Source: an uncultured Fibrobacter sp. (lineage in GTDB: Bacteria; Fibrobacterota; Fibrobacteria; Fibrobacterales; Fibrobacteraceae). Taken from it: a DNA stretch of 21,203 nt. The DNA lies in NCBI GenBank assembly GCA_934700345.1, contig CAKUXP010000036.1:1-21203 (forward strand), in the 5' to 3' direction. Position numbers and translations under genes: made by a program. Shown here piece by piece: positions 1-7,571 of the stretch. A model generated the notes under the pieces. It made no database searches, was not told where the DNA came from, and worked only from the letters and a program-made list of their open reading frames with translations. How positions within the stretch are numbered: position 1 is the first letter of the stretch; each line of letters opens with the position of its first letter.

Positions 1-77
1 GTCTTGCCGTGGTCAACGTGGCCGATCGTGCCGATGTTGCAGTGCGGCTTGGTTCTTTCAAAATGCTCTTTTGCCAT
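1..77 (-). CDS. tuf: Elongation factor Tu, N-terminal fragment
   Basis: The minus strand reads MAKEHFERTKPHCNIGTIGH and then VDHGKT before the window edge, so only about 25 codons are present. This is the conserved EF-Tu N-terminus, ending inside the G1/Walker A loop (GHVDHGKT) that binds GTP phosphates. EF-Tu delivers aminoacyl-tRNA to the ribosomal A site in the cytoplasm. The start is fixed by an AGAGGA ribosome binding site a few bases upstream of the ATG at 77. The gene runs out of the window to the left, so its neighbours and terminator cannot be seen. The 240 bp upstream hold no other gene on this strand apart from the small ORF at 318-560. Identification is secure because this N-terminus is nearly invariant. 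Confidence 0.97.
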   Translation of the reverse strand, partial: MAKEHFERTKPHCNIGTIGHVDHGK

Positions 78-317
78 TTTATCCTCTTCTTCACCAGAAG
101 GTTTATCGCTTCAAATCTGCGGATGGATTTCCATCCTGACATTCGGAAAGCATAGGAAGCGCTACTTCCCGAATTTGAGACCCCAAATTTAGTTGAGTTT
201 CTCCAAAATTGCAAGACTTCATCTAAAAATTTTTACAAAGAATATACAAAAGGCGCCAAAAAGGAGAAAACAGCCCGAGAGCGAGCCCATCCTCCTCCGA
301 CATTCCAAATTTCCAAA
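78..317. other. Non-coding region upstream of tuf
   Basis: This 240-bp AT-rich stretch lies between the tuf start and the end of the small ORF at 318. It contains the tuf ribosome binding site and the two leader hairpins listed separately. A TTGTAT / TTAGAT pair with 17-base spacing, read on the minus strand, is only a weak promoter guess. I see no tRNA cloverleaf and no convincing ORF. Confidence 0.5.
121..174 (-). promoter_or_regulatory. Two small hairpins in the tuf 5' leader
   Basis: Positions 121-136 form a perfect 6-bp stem (GGATGG/CCATCC) with a 4-base loop. Positions 155-169 form a 5-bp stem (GGAAG/CTTCC) with a 5-base loop. The outer bases ATTCG (141-145) and CGAAT (170-174) could pair around the second hairpin. 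Both lie about 45-100 bases upstream of the tuf start, within a likely transcript leader. No U-tract follows, so they do not look like terminators. A regulatory role is a guess. Confidence 0.3.
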
Positions 318-560
318 CTAGAATTTCAGTCCGCGTCCGTCATAACACTGTTCAAAATAGATATATCTTTTACATCCAACCACCGCATTGTACCAATACA
401 AAGACGAGCCGTATGTTGCCGCATTCGACAACAACTGATCGACCGACGCCTCGCTTCCGTTGGCAAAGGCGCAGTCGGCGAGTTCGATTCGCACTTTGTC
501 AAGCTTTTTTGAAGTTTCCCCGAGAAAAGTCTTTCTGGAGACGGATTGATCGTTGCCCAT
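318..560 (-). CDS. Small hypothetical protein, possibly a 3' remnant
   Basis: An 80-residue minus-strand frame begins MGNDQSVSRK and ends QCYDGRGLKF. I do not recognise it. The C-terminal half is rich in Tyr and Cys (three Cys in total), and the frame does not look like random sequence. No ribosome binding site precedes the ATG at 560. The same frame stays open upstream to a stop at 609-611, and an overlapping frame has its own ATGs at about 605-617. This suggests either the 3' end of a larger decayed gene or an unannotated short gene. The adjacent plus-strand DUF4143 relic shows the area is degrading. It could also be non-coding. Confidence 0.35.
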   Translation of the reverse strand: MGNDQSVSRKTFLGETSKKLDKVRIELADCAFANGSEASVDQLLSNAATYGSSLYWYNAVVGCKRYIYFEQCYDGRGLKF

Positions 561-666
561 TTGTCTGGATTTGGAATGTCGCCATGGAAGCCCGCAGAAA
601 CAAAATATTCATCATAAGGGAGAAAATTGCAGTTTTACGCAAAAATTTTCCACAGGAATTCGAAAA

Positions 667-1374
667 ATGATAAAAAGAGATGCCTACCTAGACAAACTGG
701 TCTACGCCATGGGAAATGGCTACTTACGACTATCTGAAAACAAATATAACCGACGAAGCGCATATTCTCCGATTCGTCTTTGACTCGGCAGATGATTTCG
801 GAGCTTTCGAATCCGTCCTAAATTCCTATCTGCGAAAGCCAAACAATCCGGTCAAGAAAAAACGCATCTGGACGCCCTTTTCCGGGAAGTTTATATTCGC
901 GGCATCATTCAGCGAAACAAAACCAGAAATGTCCACGATCTAGACGACATTTCGAACATTCTTTCCTCTGTCGTAAGTTCCCTGTCAAATGCCGAAAAAA
1001 TAGACCGGTTGCCAAATACATCGGCTATCTCAAAGACGCGTTTCTTGTCCATTCCGCACAGCGTTTTGACATCAAGGGCAAGCGCTATATCGGTTCACCG
1101 CTAAAGTTTTATTTTACAGATCCGGGACTGCGAAATTCTCGTTTGAACTTTAGGCAATTTGAAGAAACTCACCTGATGGAGAACGTCATTTACGCCAAGC
1201 TTCTTTTCCGCGGATGGCGGGATTGTGAAATCTTTCGAAAAGAATCAAAACGGATGTCCGGTCCGAAAAAAACTTGAAATCGATTTCGTTTGCAATTTCG
1301 GTGAAAATCGGATTTATATACAGTCCGCGCTTTCGATGCCCGATGGGGAAAAGCGCAATTCAAATCAAGCCGAA
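667..1374 (+). pseudogene. Decayed DUF4143-type AAA ATPase
   Basis: The relic starts MIKRDAYLDKLVYAMGNG, typical of the ATPase family with an AAA_14-like N-terminal domain and a C-terminal DUF4143 domain. The Walker A segment that should follow is absent. Sequence resumes in another frame near 720 with YDYLKTNITDEAHILRFVFD. Later fragments, again in changed frames, include HLDALFREVYIRGIIQRNKT (about 865-925), KYIGYLKDAFLVHSAQRFDI (from about 1014), EETHLMENVIYAKLLFRGW (about 1162-1220) and KLEIDFVCNFGENRIYIQSA (about 1270-1330). Order is preserved across at least three frame changes plus an N-terminal deletion, so this is one gene broken by several lesions. Intact relatives are usually about 400 residues, and this relic spans only about 235 codons. 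The family is common and of poorly known function. The last frame runs into the downstream regulator gene and would falsely lengthen it. Confidence 0.85.
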
Positions 1375-1406
1375 ACAGTTTTCATTCTATATCTTTACAA
1401 CCAGAT

Positions 1407-1411
1407 AGGAG
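1407..1411 (+). promoter_or_regulatory. Ribosome binding site fixing the regulator start
   Basis: AGGAG lies five bases upstream of the ATG at 1417. Upstream in-frame starts back to 1225 have no such site and encode residues belonging to the ATPase relic. This site decides the true start of the AraC-family gene. Confidence 0.85.
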
Positions 1412-1416
1412 AAACT

Positions 1417-2406
1417 ATGGCTGGCGAATGGCATTTGATGGTGCAAGCGGTTGTCGAGGAAATCGACCGGTGCATCAGGAATCACGAGGACGAAAAGGCG
1501 ACGCTCGTTTCGCTATCCAAGAAGCTGGGATTTTCGGAATTCCATGTTTCGCGCAAGTTCCGCGAAATTTCCGGGATGAGCTTTCGGGAGTATCTGCGGG
1601 AGCGTTCCCTTGCGTTTTCCCTCAAGGATGTTCGCGACACGAAAAAGGGACTTTTGGAGATTGCGCTTGAGCACGGGTTTTCGAGCCACGAGGCGTTCAC
1701 CCGCTCGTTCAAGGAATCTTACGGCATGACGCCCAGCGAATTCCGCGCGAACCCGCGCCCGGTGGCGCTTCGGACTGTCATCCGACCTTTCGACTGTTTT
1801 CTTGCCCAGACCGGAGAATTTAAAATGAAAGACGAAAACGGCAAAAATTCAACCGGCGAAATCAGGACTTACTTTGTAACGATTCCGGCACACAAGTATC
1901 TTCACATCAGAAACTACGAGAGCATCGGCTACTGGGATTTCTGGCAGCGGCAGAACAAGATTCCCGGCCAGGACTACGAAACGATTTGCGGAATTTTGGA
2001 AAGCATTCCGGGGAAGCTCGACGATGCGGGCGGAAGCGAGGCGGATTCGGGAAGCGGTCAGATTATGGCGTTCATCAACGAGCCGACGGGAAGAATCTGC
2101 AGCTGGGGAATTCCCCTTGCGGAAAGTTGCGGTGTGCGGCTTCCGGCGGACTGGAACGGTGAAGTGCCGCCACAGATGCAGCTGATGGACGTGGCGGAAG
2201 GCGAATACATCGTGTTCGAGCACGGACCGTTCGACTTTGAGACGGAAAACCAGAGCGTCGAGGCGGCGATGGAAGATGCGATGAAGAACTTTGACTTTCA
2301 CGCGGCGGGCTACGAGCTTGACACCTCGCAGGGAAGACTCTTCTACTTCTACCACGACTGCAGGCGGTTCTGGAAATACGTCCGCCCGGTGAAAAGGGTG
2401 AATTAG
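1417..2406 (+). CDS. AraC-family regulator with GyrI-like ligand domain
   Basis: The 329-residue protein is predicted to be a cytoplasmic transcription factor. Residues about 8-110 form an AraC/XylS DNA-binding domain with two helix-turn-helix units. The second carries the family signature (IALEHGFSSHEAFTRSFKE, about 82-100, then GMTPSEFR). Residues about 150-329 resemble the GyrI-like/AraC effector-binding fold seen in Rob, SAV and BltR-type regulators: RTYFVTIPAHKYLHIRNYES near its start and GEYIVFEHGPFDF near its end. In such proteins the domain binds small, often hydrophobic or cationic, molecules; the ligand here is unknown. It is an orphan: a relic precedes it and the next gene converges on it, so no target operon is adjacent. 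The start at ATG 1417 is chosen over 1225 because of the AGGAG site and because the upstream codons belong to the ATPase relic. Confidence 0.9.
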   Translation: MAGEWHLMVQAVVEEIDRCIRNHEDEKATLVSLSKKLGFSEFHVSRKFREISGMSFREYLRERSLAFSLKDVRDTKKGLLEIALEHGFSSHEAFTRSFKESYGMTPSEFRANPRPVALRTVIRPFDCFLAQTGEFKMKDENGKNSTGEIRTYFVTIPAHKYLHIRNYESIGYWDFWQRQNKIPGQDYETICGILESIPGKLDDAGGSEADSGSGQIMAFINEPTGRICSWGIPLAESCGVRLPADWNGEVPPQMQLMDVAEGEYIVFEHGPFDFETENQSVEAAMEDAMKNFDFHAAGYELDTSQGRLFYFYHDCRRFWKYVRPVKRVN

Positions 2407-2633
2407 CGAAAACGATCCGGGGAACGACAGGTTCACAGGGCAAAGCGTTTTTTCACAACTCGAGCTTTTTGTTCCAAGCGAAAATGTTTTCTGAGCGAAG
2501 CCACGCCTAAGAAAAGTTGCGGAGAGCAAACATTTTTTTAACAAAATCTTTTTATGCAAACAAGAGGCTTTGGGCAAGCGAAACATAGGCTCAAACCGAG
2601 AAGCCGCCTGAAACCTCGCAATTCGTACAAATA

Positions 2634-2657
2634 GAAAGGCGACCCTTGCGGGCCGCC
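2634..2657 (-). terminator. Intrinsic terminator of the GLUG-protein gene
   Basis: Read on the minus strand, GGCGGCCC and GGGTCGCC pair as an 8-bp stem with one G-U around a GCAA tetraloop. A short TTTC follows. It sits 24 bases beyond the stop at 2681. The short U-run makes it a moderate terminator. Confidence 0.65.
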
Positions 2658-2680
2658 GATCTTTGAATTTTCAAACGAAG

Positions 2681-5404
2681 TTATTTTGCATTCATCCGGA
2701 CGGAACGGTTCCCGATGCGGACGATGTAGCTCCCTGCCCGAGGTGCGGAAATCGTCATCTCCGAACTTTCAATGCGACCCTTGGCGAGAACCTTTCCCTG
2801 CAGGTCGAAGAGAGCGTAAGATTTGCCGACCGGTGCAGCGTGAATTTGGAAGTTCCTGCCCGAAACGGTGACGCTCCATGTGGGAGAAGGGATATTCGCT
2901 ACGAGGGCGTCGGATGGTTCGGACGAGCTGCTGGAGTTTTTCACCGCGGAACTCGAAGAAGAGCCAGAGGCCGCGCTCGAACTGGACTTGCCGCTCGAAG
3001 AGGACGTCGCGCTTGAGCTGGAACTGCTAATCTGCGGAATCAGGGTCGAATCGAAAATCGCCGTGTAAACCGCTTCGCCCGTCACCGCCTTAATTGCGGG
3101 AGTCCAGCCGGCAAACGTGTAAGTGTACTTCGCGGAAGAGGCCTTTCTAGGAGCCGTTCCTGTGTAGGACGGGAGCGCGCCGTAGGCGACTTTTCCACTC
3201 TGCAGGGTGTCGGAGCCGTTCACGAACGCGATCCTGTAGAGGTTCGCCTCGTAGCGCGGCTCGATCCGCATGTCGGCGGAGACTTTCACCGTGTCGCCCG
3301 CCTTGCCCAGGTACTTGCCGTCCGAACCGTACCAGTCCGTGAACGTGTGGCCGGGCTTTTCCGGGGCTTCGGGGAGCGTGAACAATTCGTCCTCCTCGAC
3401 CTTGACCGTATCCATGCCGTCGTCCCCGCGGTCGATGACCACCTCGCGATACACCAGCTCCTCGAACAGCGCGGAGACCGTAACATTCCCCGTGATGTTC
3501 GAGAGCGAGCCGTTCCAGCCGACGAACTTGTAGCCTTCGCGCGAGGGCGTCCCCGGGGCTTTCGCCGTCCCGCCGTAGGGGACGCGCACCGTCGCGAACA
3601 CGGAGCTTCCGTCCATGAACGTGACCGTGTACTTGACCTTCGACGAGTCGTAAAGAGCCGTGTAGGTCACGGGTCCCTTCACCGTGTCGATTGCGGGAGT
3701 CCAGCCGGAAAACGCGTAGTCGTAGGCGACGGTGCTTGCGCGGGCCGGGACTTTCGAAATGCCGGGCGTCATTCCGTAGAGGTAGGAGGAGGACTGCAGC
3801 TCCGAGCCGTCGAAGTCGAGGAAGCGGACCGTGTAGGAGCGGAGCGTCTCCGAATAGACCGCGTAGTAGTCAAAATCCTCGGTGGCGGCGGTGGGTTCCA
3901 CGTGCCAGCCCTCGAATGCGTAGCTGTACTGCGCAGTGGAGGCTTTCACAGGCGTTCCGCTGTAACTCGGCGTCTTGCCATACTGCACGTACTGCGAATC
4001 GAGCAGAGTCGTGTCGGAATCGAAGAACCGGATGGAGAAGTAGATGTCGGACGCGTCGATATAGACCGCGTGCACGGTCTGGTCCTTCGAGAAGACGGTC
4101 GTCGCCTTGACTTTCACGCCGTCGTCTGTGTACCAGCCGCTGAACATCTTGCCATCGGGAGGCTCGGGATTCGCCGGGAAAGAGACCCGTCCCTTGTAGT
4201 TCGTGTAGCGGTTGGTCGTCGCGCCGCTGTCGTCGAAGACCACCTTGTAGATCGGCAAATGGAGCGAGTCCGCGAATACCGGGTAGCCGACGCTGTCGCG
4301 GCTCCAGACGCCGCTGTGCGCAGCCGTGCCGTTCGTGGTGTTGAGAACCCAGGCGAAACGGTCGCTCTGCATGTCGGACGTGTGCAGTCCCGAGTTTGGG
4401 GCGACAGTTGATTTGCCAGTTAGGACATCGGAATCGTAGTAGCAGTTAGTGACCGTGCCGGAATTAGAATAGATAACCCCGGCGTATGCGCTACCTGTTA
4501 CGCTGAAACTGTTGACGATTTTTTTTCCCGTCTCATTCTCTCCGACAAGACCACCCCCACCAACCGTATTTCCCAAGCGTCCCAAATTTCTACAATTGCT
4601 CACAGTGCCATAGTTTTTAGAAGCAATACCACTCTTATAACACCCGGAGGAAACCTCACCTTTATTCGTACAACCCGTTACCAAGCCACTGTTACTGCCA
4701 ACAATACCGCCAGCACGCCGATCGCAACTTGATTGTTCTCCAAATACTGCTCCCATATTCGTACAATAACTCACCGTACCATAGTTTTCACCAGTAATAC
4801 CAGCCGAGTAATAATCTCCTCTCACATCACCCTTATTCATGCAGTCTGTAATTATTCCTCTGTTAAGACCCGCAATTCCTCCCGATATATTACGATAAGA
4901 CTGAGCAAAGCCCATATTCGTACAGCCACTCACCAAGCCCCAATTGTAGGCAACAAAGCCTCCAACATAGGACAAGCCTTTTACTTTCGCATTCAAGTTT
5001 ACATTTTTCACTATGGCCATATTTCCCGTCACCCCGAATACCCCGGCAAACTTGCTCTGATTTGAATACAACCCATAAATAGTCTTCCCGGCACCATCAA
5101 ATATTCCATTGAATATCGCTGAAGAATCTTTCCCAATCGGCGTCCAATTCACGGAACTAGTTTTACTCGTATCGTCCATAAAATGGATGTCATTCGCCAG
5201 CTGCGCATTGATGGTCGTCTTACCGCTATTCACCTGCGCGGCAAACCAAGCAAGCTCTTCGGCACTCGTAATCACATAGAAAACCTTGCCTTCAATTTTC
5301 TTTGTGCTTTCCGGTTCGCGTGTTGAGCCATTCCAATTCGCGGCATAAAGCGAAGCGGATAGGCTAAAAACCAAAAGTCTTAGTAATTTTTGGATGCTTT
5401 TCAT
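2681..5404 (-). CDS. Secreted GLUG / InlB B-repeat protein with C-terminal sorting-like domain
   Basis: The 907-residue protein has a signal peptide (MKSIQKLLRLLVFSLSASLYA, cleavage near residue 21). Residues about 40-140 resemble the region preceding GLUG arrays. About 145-325 contain GLUG-type repeats (for example GGIVGSNSGLVTGCTNKGEV). About 385-790 carry five to six InlB B-repeat/Listeria-Bacteroides repeats, each with a Y-x-V-x-F strand and a GW turn (FSGWY, FEGWH, FSGWTP, FVGWN, FAGWTP). About 792-830 are a Ser-rich linker. About 840-907 resemble a type IX secretion sorting domain (YALFDLQGKVLAKGRI, then GSYIVRIG). It is probably a cell-surface or matrix protein; its ligand is unknown. 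The ribosome binding site is a perfect AAGGAGG overlapping the stop of the upstream gene. Base composition changes sharply near 4430, dividing the GLUG part (AT-richer) from the repeat part (very GC-rich). Confidence 0.9.
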   Translation of the reverse strand: MKSIQKLLRLLVFSLSASLYAANWNGSTREPESTKKIEGKVFYVITSAEELAWFAAQVNSGKTTINAQLANDIHFMDDTSKTSSVNWTPIGKDSSAIFNGIFDGAGKTIYGLYSNQSKFAGVFGVTGNMAIVKNVNLNAKVKGLSYVGGFVAYNWGLVSGCTNMGFAQSYRNISGGIAGLNRGIITDCMNKGDVRGDYYSAGITGENYGTVSYCTNMGAVFGEQSSCDRRAGGIVGSNSGLVTGCTNKGEVSSGCYKSGIASKNYGTVSNCRNLGRLGNTVGGGGLVGENETGKKIVNSFSVTGSAYAGVIYSNSGTVTNCYYDSDVLTGKSTVAPNSGLHTSDMQSDRFAWVLNTTNGTAAHSGVWSRDSVGYPVFADSLHLPIYKVVFDDSGATTNRYTNYKGRVSFPANPEPPDGKMFSGWYTDDGVKVKATTVFSKDQTVHAVYIDASDIYFSIRFFDSDTTLLDSQYVQYGKTPSYSGTPVKASTAQYSYAFEGWHVEPTAATEDFDYYAVYSETLRSYTVRFLDFDGSELQSSSYLYGMTPGISKVPARASTVAYDYAFSGWTPAIDTVKGPVTYTALYDSSKVKYTVTFMDGSSVFATVRVPYGGTAKAPGTPSREGYKFVGWNGSLSNITGNVTVSALFEELVYREVVIDRGDDGMDTVKVEEDELFTLPEAPEKPGHTFTDWYGSDGKYLGKAGDTVKVSADMRIEPRYEANLYRIAFVNGSDTLQSGKVAYGALPSYTGTAPRKASSAKYTYTFAGWTPAIKAVTGEAVYTAIFDSTLIPQISSSSSSATSSSSGKSSSSAASGSSSSSAVKNSSSSSEPSDALVANIPSPTWSVTVSGRNFQIHAAPVGKSYALFDLQGKVLAKGRIESSEMTISAPRAGSYIVRIGNRSVRMNAK

Positions 5405-5416
5405 GTTATCCTCCTT

Positions 5417-5986
5417 TTAAAATTTGTCCTTAATCCGTTTCCAGACACAGTGCGGATAAGAGATTAAAGGTTTAGAAAATCCCATTGCCGGGTTGTAGGG
5501 AAACGAAGCGCCATCGGCTTTATACGCATTTGTATTGCAATAAGAAAGGGACTTTGCCTGGTCTAGCTCATATAAACCCAAGAAAACATAACCCGAAAAT
5601 CCTTTAAATTGTCCAATAATCAGCCGTTTTACGGGTTCATTTTGAATAACGTAGGGAGGATGACCGCCCGGTGTAGGAAAAGGAGGGAAAGGTTCCTTAG
5701 GATTTCGAATTTCATGAACGATGGACGTATCAGGTGAAACAATCCATTGGTCGTCATTCCAGTAAGTTTGGGTTTTCGCCTTGCTAATTCCCTCGAATTC
5801 GTTCCATGGAATGGTTATTCCTGATAGAAAGTCCTTGTTATAGAATACATGTTTGGCGCAACACACATCGGGATGTTGGGGTAAATTGGGAATAAAGGCT
5901 CCAAATAGAGAAAATTTTACGCCCCAGCACTGTTGCATTGCATTTAGCAGATCTTTAAACGATGTAAATCGATCGCCAGCTTTCAT
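5417..5986 (-). CDS. Unknown 189-residue cytoplasmic protein
   Basis: I do not recognise this protein. It has no signal peptide and no membrane segment. It opens MKAGDRFTSFKDLLNAM, as if with a short helical cap. Its C-terminal part shows a patterned core, RLIIGQFKGFSGYVFLGLYE (residues about 121-140), and ends CVWKRIKDKF. That layout resembles small beta-rich recognition domains attached to restriction or repair proteins, but this is only an impression. Cys residues at 20, 42, 43, 150 and 180 could bind metal. The start is supported by AAGGAG upstream of the ATG. It lies 12 bases before the GLUG-protein gene, so the two are probably cotranscribed. A possible terminator separates it from the upstream gene at 6086-7024. 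Composition is AT-richer than the enolase and ABC genes, suggesting an accessory or acquired origin. Confidence 0.7.
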   Translation of the reverse strand: MKAGDRFTSFKDLLNAMQQCWGVKFSLFGAFIPNLPQHPDVCCAKHVFYNKDFLSGITIPWNEFEGISKAKTQTYWNDDQWIVSPDTSIVHEIRNPKEPFPPFPTPGGHPPYVIQNEPVKRLIIGQFKGFSGYVFLGLYELDQAKSLSYCNTNAYKADGASFPYNPAMGFSKPLISYPHCVWKRIKDKF

Positions 5987-6031
5987 CAGAATCTCCTTTT
6001 TATTTGAGGGAAAAGCAGTTTATCAAGACAT

Positions 6032-6066
6032 AAAAAAACGTTCCTTAGCTTCGCCTTTCTAGAACG
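6032..6066 (-). terminator. Possible intrinsic terminator between the two unknown genes
   Basis: On the minus strand, CGTTCTAG pairs with CTA..GAACG (5 bp plus 3 bp, with a 2-base bulge) and is followed by seven Ts (the A-run at 6032-6038). It lies just after the stop of the 6086-7024 gene and before the start at 5986. The stem is imperfect, so it may act as a partial terminator that reduces readthrough. Confidence 0.45.
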
Positions 6067-6085
6067 ACGATGACCGGAAAACATT

Positions 6086-7024
6086 TCAGCTCTTTTTTGT
6101 TTTCACCGGAATGTCAAACTTGACACCCAGCACGCAACCTTGCGCTAGCACAAAGTCCTTCAGCCGTTCCCAGCCCTGCCGGACAACTTTCTTCGAGAAG
6201 TTTTTTCCTCCTTGACCATCAACTCCCATATTTTTATCATCCGAGAAAGAAGTTCCGTCAAAGAAAGACTCCAACAGTTCCGCATCCAGTTCAATCCGAC
6301 TGAACGCACTGCCCGTCGGTTCGGAATAGACCTTCGCCGGGCTAAAGGAATACATTTCATTTTCGCTGAACGTTTTCCCTTCGTAATAAACGTCGTATGG
6401 GTAAATATCCTTAAGAGACTCGATGAGAAGATAGTTGCAGTAGTCCTCGTAATTGGATATTCCCTTGAGGTCGCCTTTGTCGCAATATTTTATCGGATAT
6501 TTATCGACCACAAAGACCGTATCCAGGCGGAATTTGCGCTTTTTCTTGCTGTACGCCCCGAAAAGGACGATGGAATCTTCGTCCAGTTCCTTCAAAACAT
6601 GAAAAGTTTTCTGCATACAGTAAGAATACCGGAAACATTCCCCGAACACGAACGGGTCTATATTCTGGCAACTATTTTCGTCTCCGCAATTTCCAGGCAA
6701 TTTGTTTGCAGGCAGTTTGCTTTTGAATGGTTCGATAAGCCTCTGGGGATCGGCATCTTTTCCGAAATCCCTTGTGAAATCCTTCACGACAAGGGCTTCC
6801 GCTTCCCATTCACCCCAAAACACGAGGTCGCCGACACTTTTTTGACCGCTGGCATCGACATATTCGCCGTGGCTTTTGATAAAGTTGCGGGAATGCGAGC
6901 CCGTTTTCCAAGACTTGTATTGCTGATCATCCGATAAGCTTTCCGACCATTCCGCCCATCTTACCTTTATGAAGTTTTTCGGGGTTTCTCCGCCCGGATG
7001 AAAAAATTGGACAATCTTTGGCAT
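6086..7024 (-). CDS. Unknown 312-residue protein with FWGEWE motif
   Basis: I cannot name this family. The protein is soluble, with no signal peptide and no membrane segment. Several short blocks look conserved in character: HPGGE (9-13), HSRNFIKSHGEYV (44-56), DLVFWGEWEAEA (66-77), IDPFVFGECF (122-131) and SIVLFGAYS (151-159). Further on is RLDTVFVVDKYPIKYCDKG (about 166-184). The clustering of His, Arg, Glu and Trp in the first 80 residues suggests a binding or catalytic pocket near the N-terminus. The later part looks like alternating strands and a Lys-rich tail (VKTKKS). The start has a GAGGT ribosome binding site. It is the first of a minus-strand run 7024 to 2681. An imperfect inverted repeat 38 bp upstream could be an operator. 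The setting resembles accessory or defence genes, but no known nuclease, toxin or helicase motif is visible. Confidence 0.75.
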   Translation of the reverse strand: MPKIVQFFHPGGETPKNFIKVRWAEWSESLSDDQQYKSWKTGSHSRNFIKSHGEYVDASGQKSVGDLVFWGEWEAEALVVKDFTRDFGKDADPQRLIEPFKSKLPANKLPGNCGDENSCQNIDPFVFGECFRYSYCMQKTFHVLKELDEDSIVLFGAYSKKKRKFRLDTVFVVDKYPIKYCDKGDLKGISNYEDYCNYLLIESLKDIYPYDVYYEGKTFSENEMYSFSPAKVYSEPTGSAFSRIELDAELLESFFDGTSFSDDKNMGVDGQGGKNFSKKVVRQGWERLKDFVLAQGCVLGVKFDIPVKTKKS

Positions 7025-7061
7025 TTTTTACCTCGCTATATTTTTTGATTGAAAGGACAAA

Positions 7062-7088
7062 CGCTAAGTGTTTTTTCTGCATTTAGCG
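7062..7088. promoter_or_regulatory. Inverted repeat upstream of the FWGEWE gene
   Basis: CGCTAAGTG (7062-7070) and CATTTAGCG (7080-7088) form a 9-bp inverted repeat with one mismatch around a 9-base T-rich centre. It lies 38-64 bp upstream of the ATG at 7024, where a promoter or operator would be expected. No U-tract follows on the minus strand, so a terminator is less likely. Confidence 0.35.
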
Positions 7089-7571
7089 CACACGCCCAAA
7101 CACCGGCAACCGCACCAGCGGCTGTCGTTTTGACGGAAAAACTTTCGAGAAATTTACAGGAAAATACTGTTAGATGCGTCGGGATCGAGCACAGAGCACC
7201 GCACGAATGTGCAGCCCCCCCCCAGCAACATTCATGCCAAGCGGACTATTTTTCGTCAAATTCTCACTTTTACCATATTTGTTACGGTCGGTTCGATTCA
7301 AAATATCTATTACACGAATCATCCGTTCAAATATACATCATTTTTTACAAAGAGAGCACACATCGGTTGATTTTTTTTGAATTTTATCCGAGCCCGAGAT
7401 TTTTGTGATGGTAGGGAGGAAATCCGACGAGATTTCGGGCTGTTTACGAATACAAAACCTACAATAGAGTAGATTTTGTTTAAGCAGTAAAATTATCAAC
7501 GATACGCAAAAGAAAATTCATCCAAGATATTTTAAAACTTTTCTTAGAACGTTTTTTGATGCCGGATGTAT

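Noticed and set aside
78..317. tRNA gene upstream of tuf
   Set aside because: tRNA genes often precede tuf, but no acceptor stem, anticodon arm or T-loop motif can be found on either strand.
1849..2586. 245-codon minus-strand open frame
   Set aside because: It is antisense to the GyrI-like half of the AraC regulator. No ribosome binding site and no recognisable domain.
3347..4411. 354-codon plus-strand open frame
   Set aside because: It is antisense to the GC-rich repeat part of the GLUG protein. The Arg/Val/Gly-rich translation has no domains.
7049..7408. 119-codon plus-strand frame as a possible gene
   Set aside because: No ribosome binding site, it crosses the C9 tract, and the translation is low in complexity.
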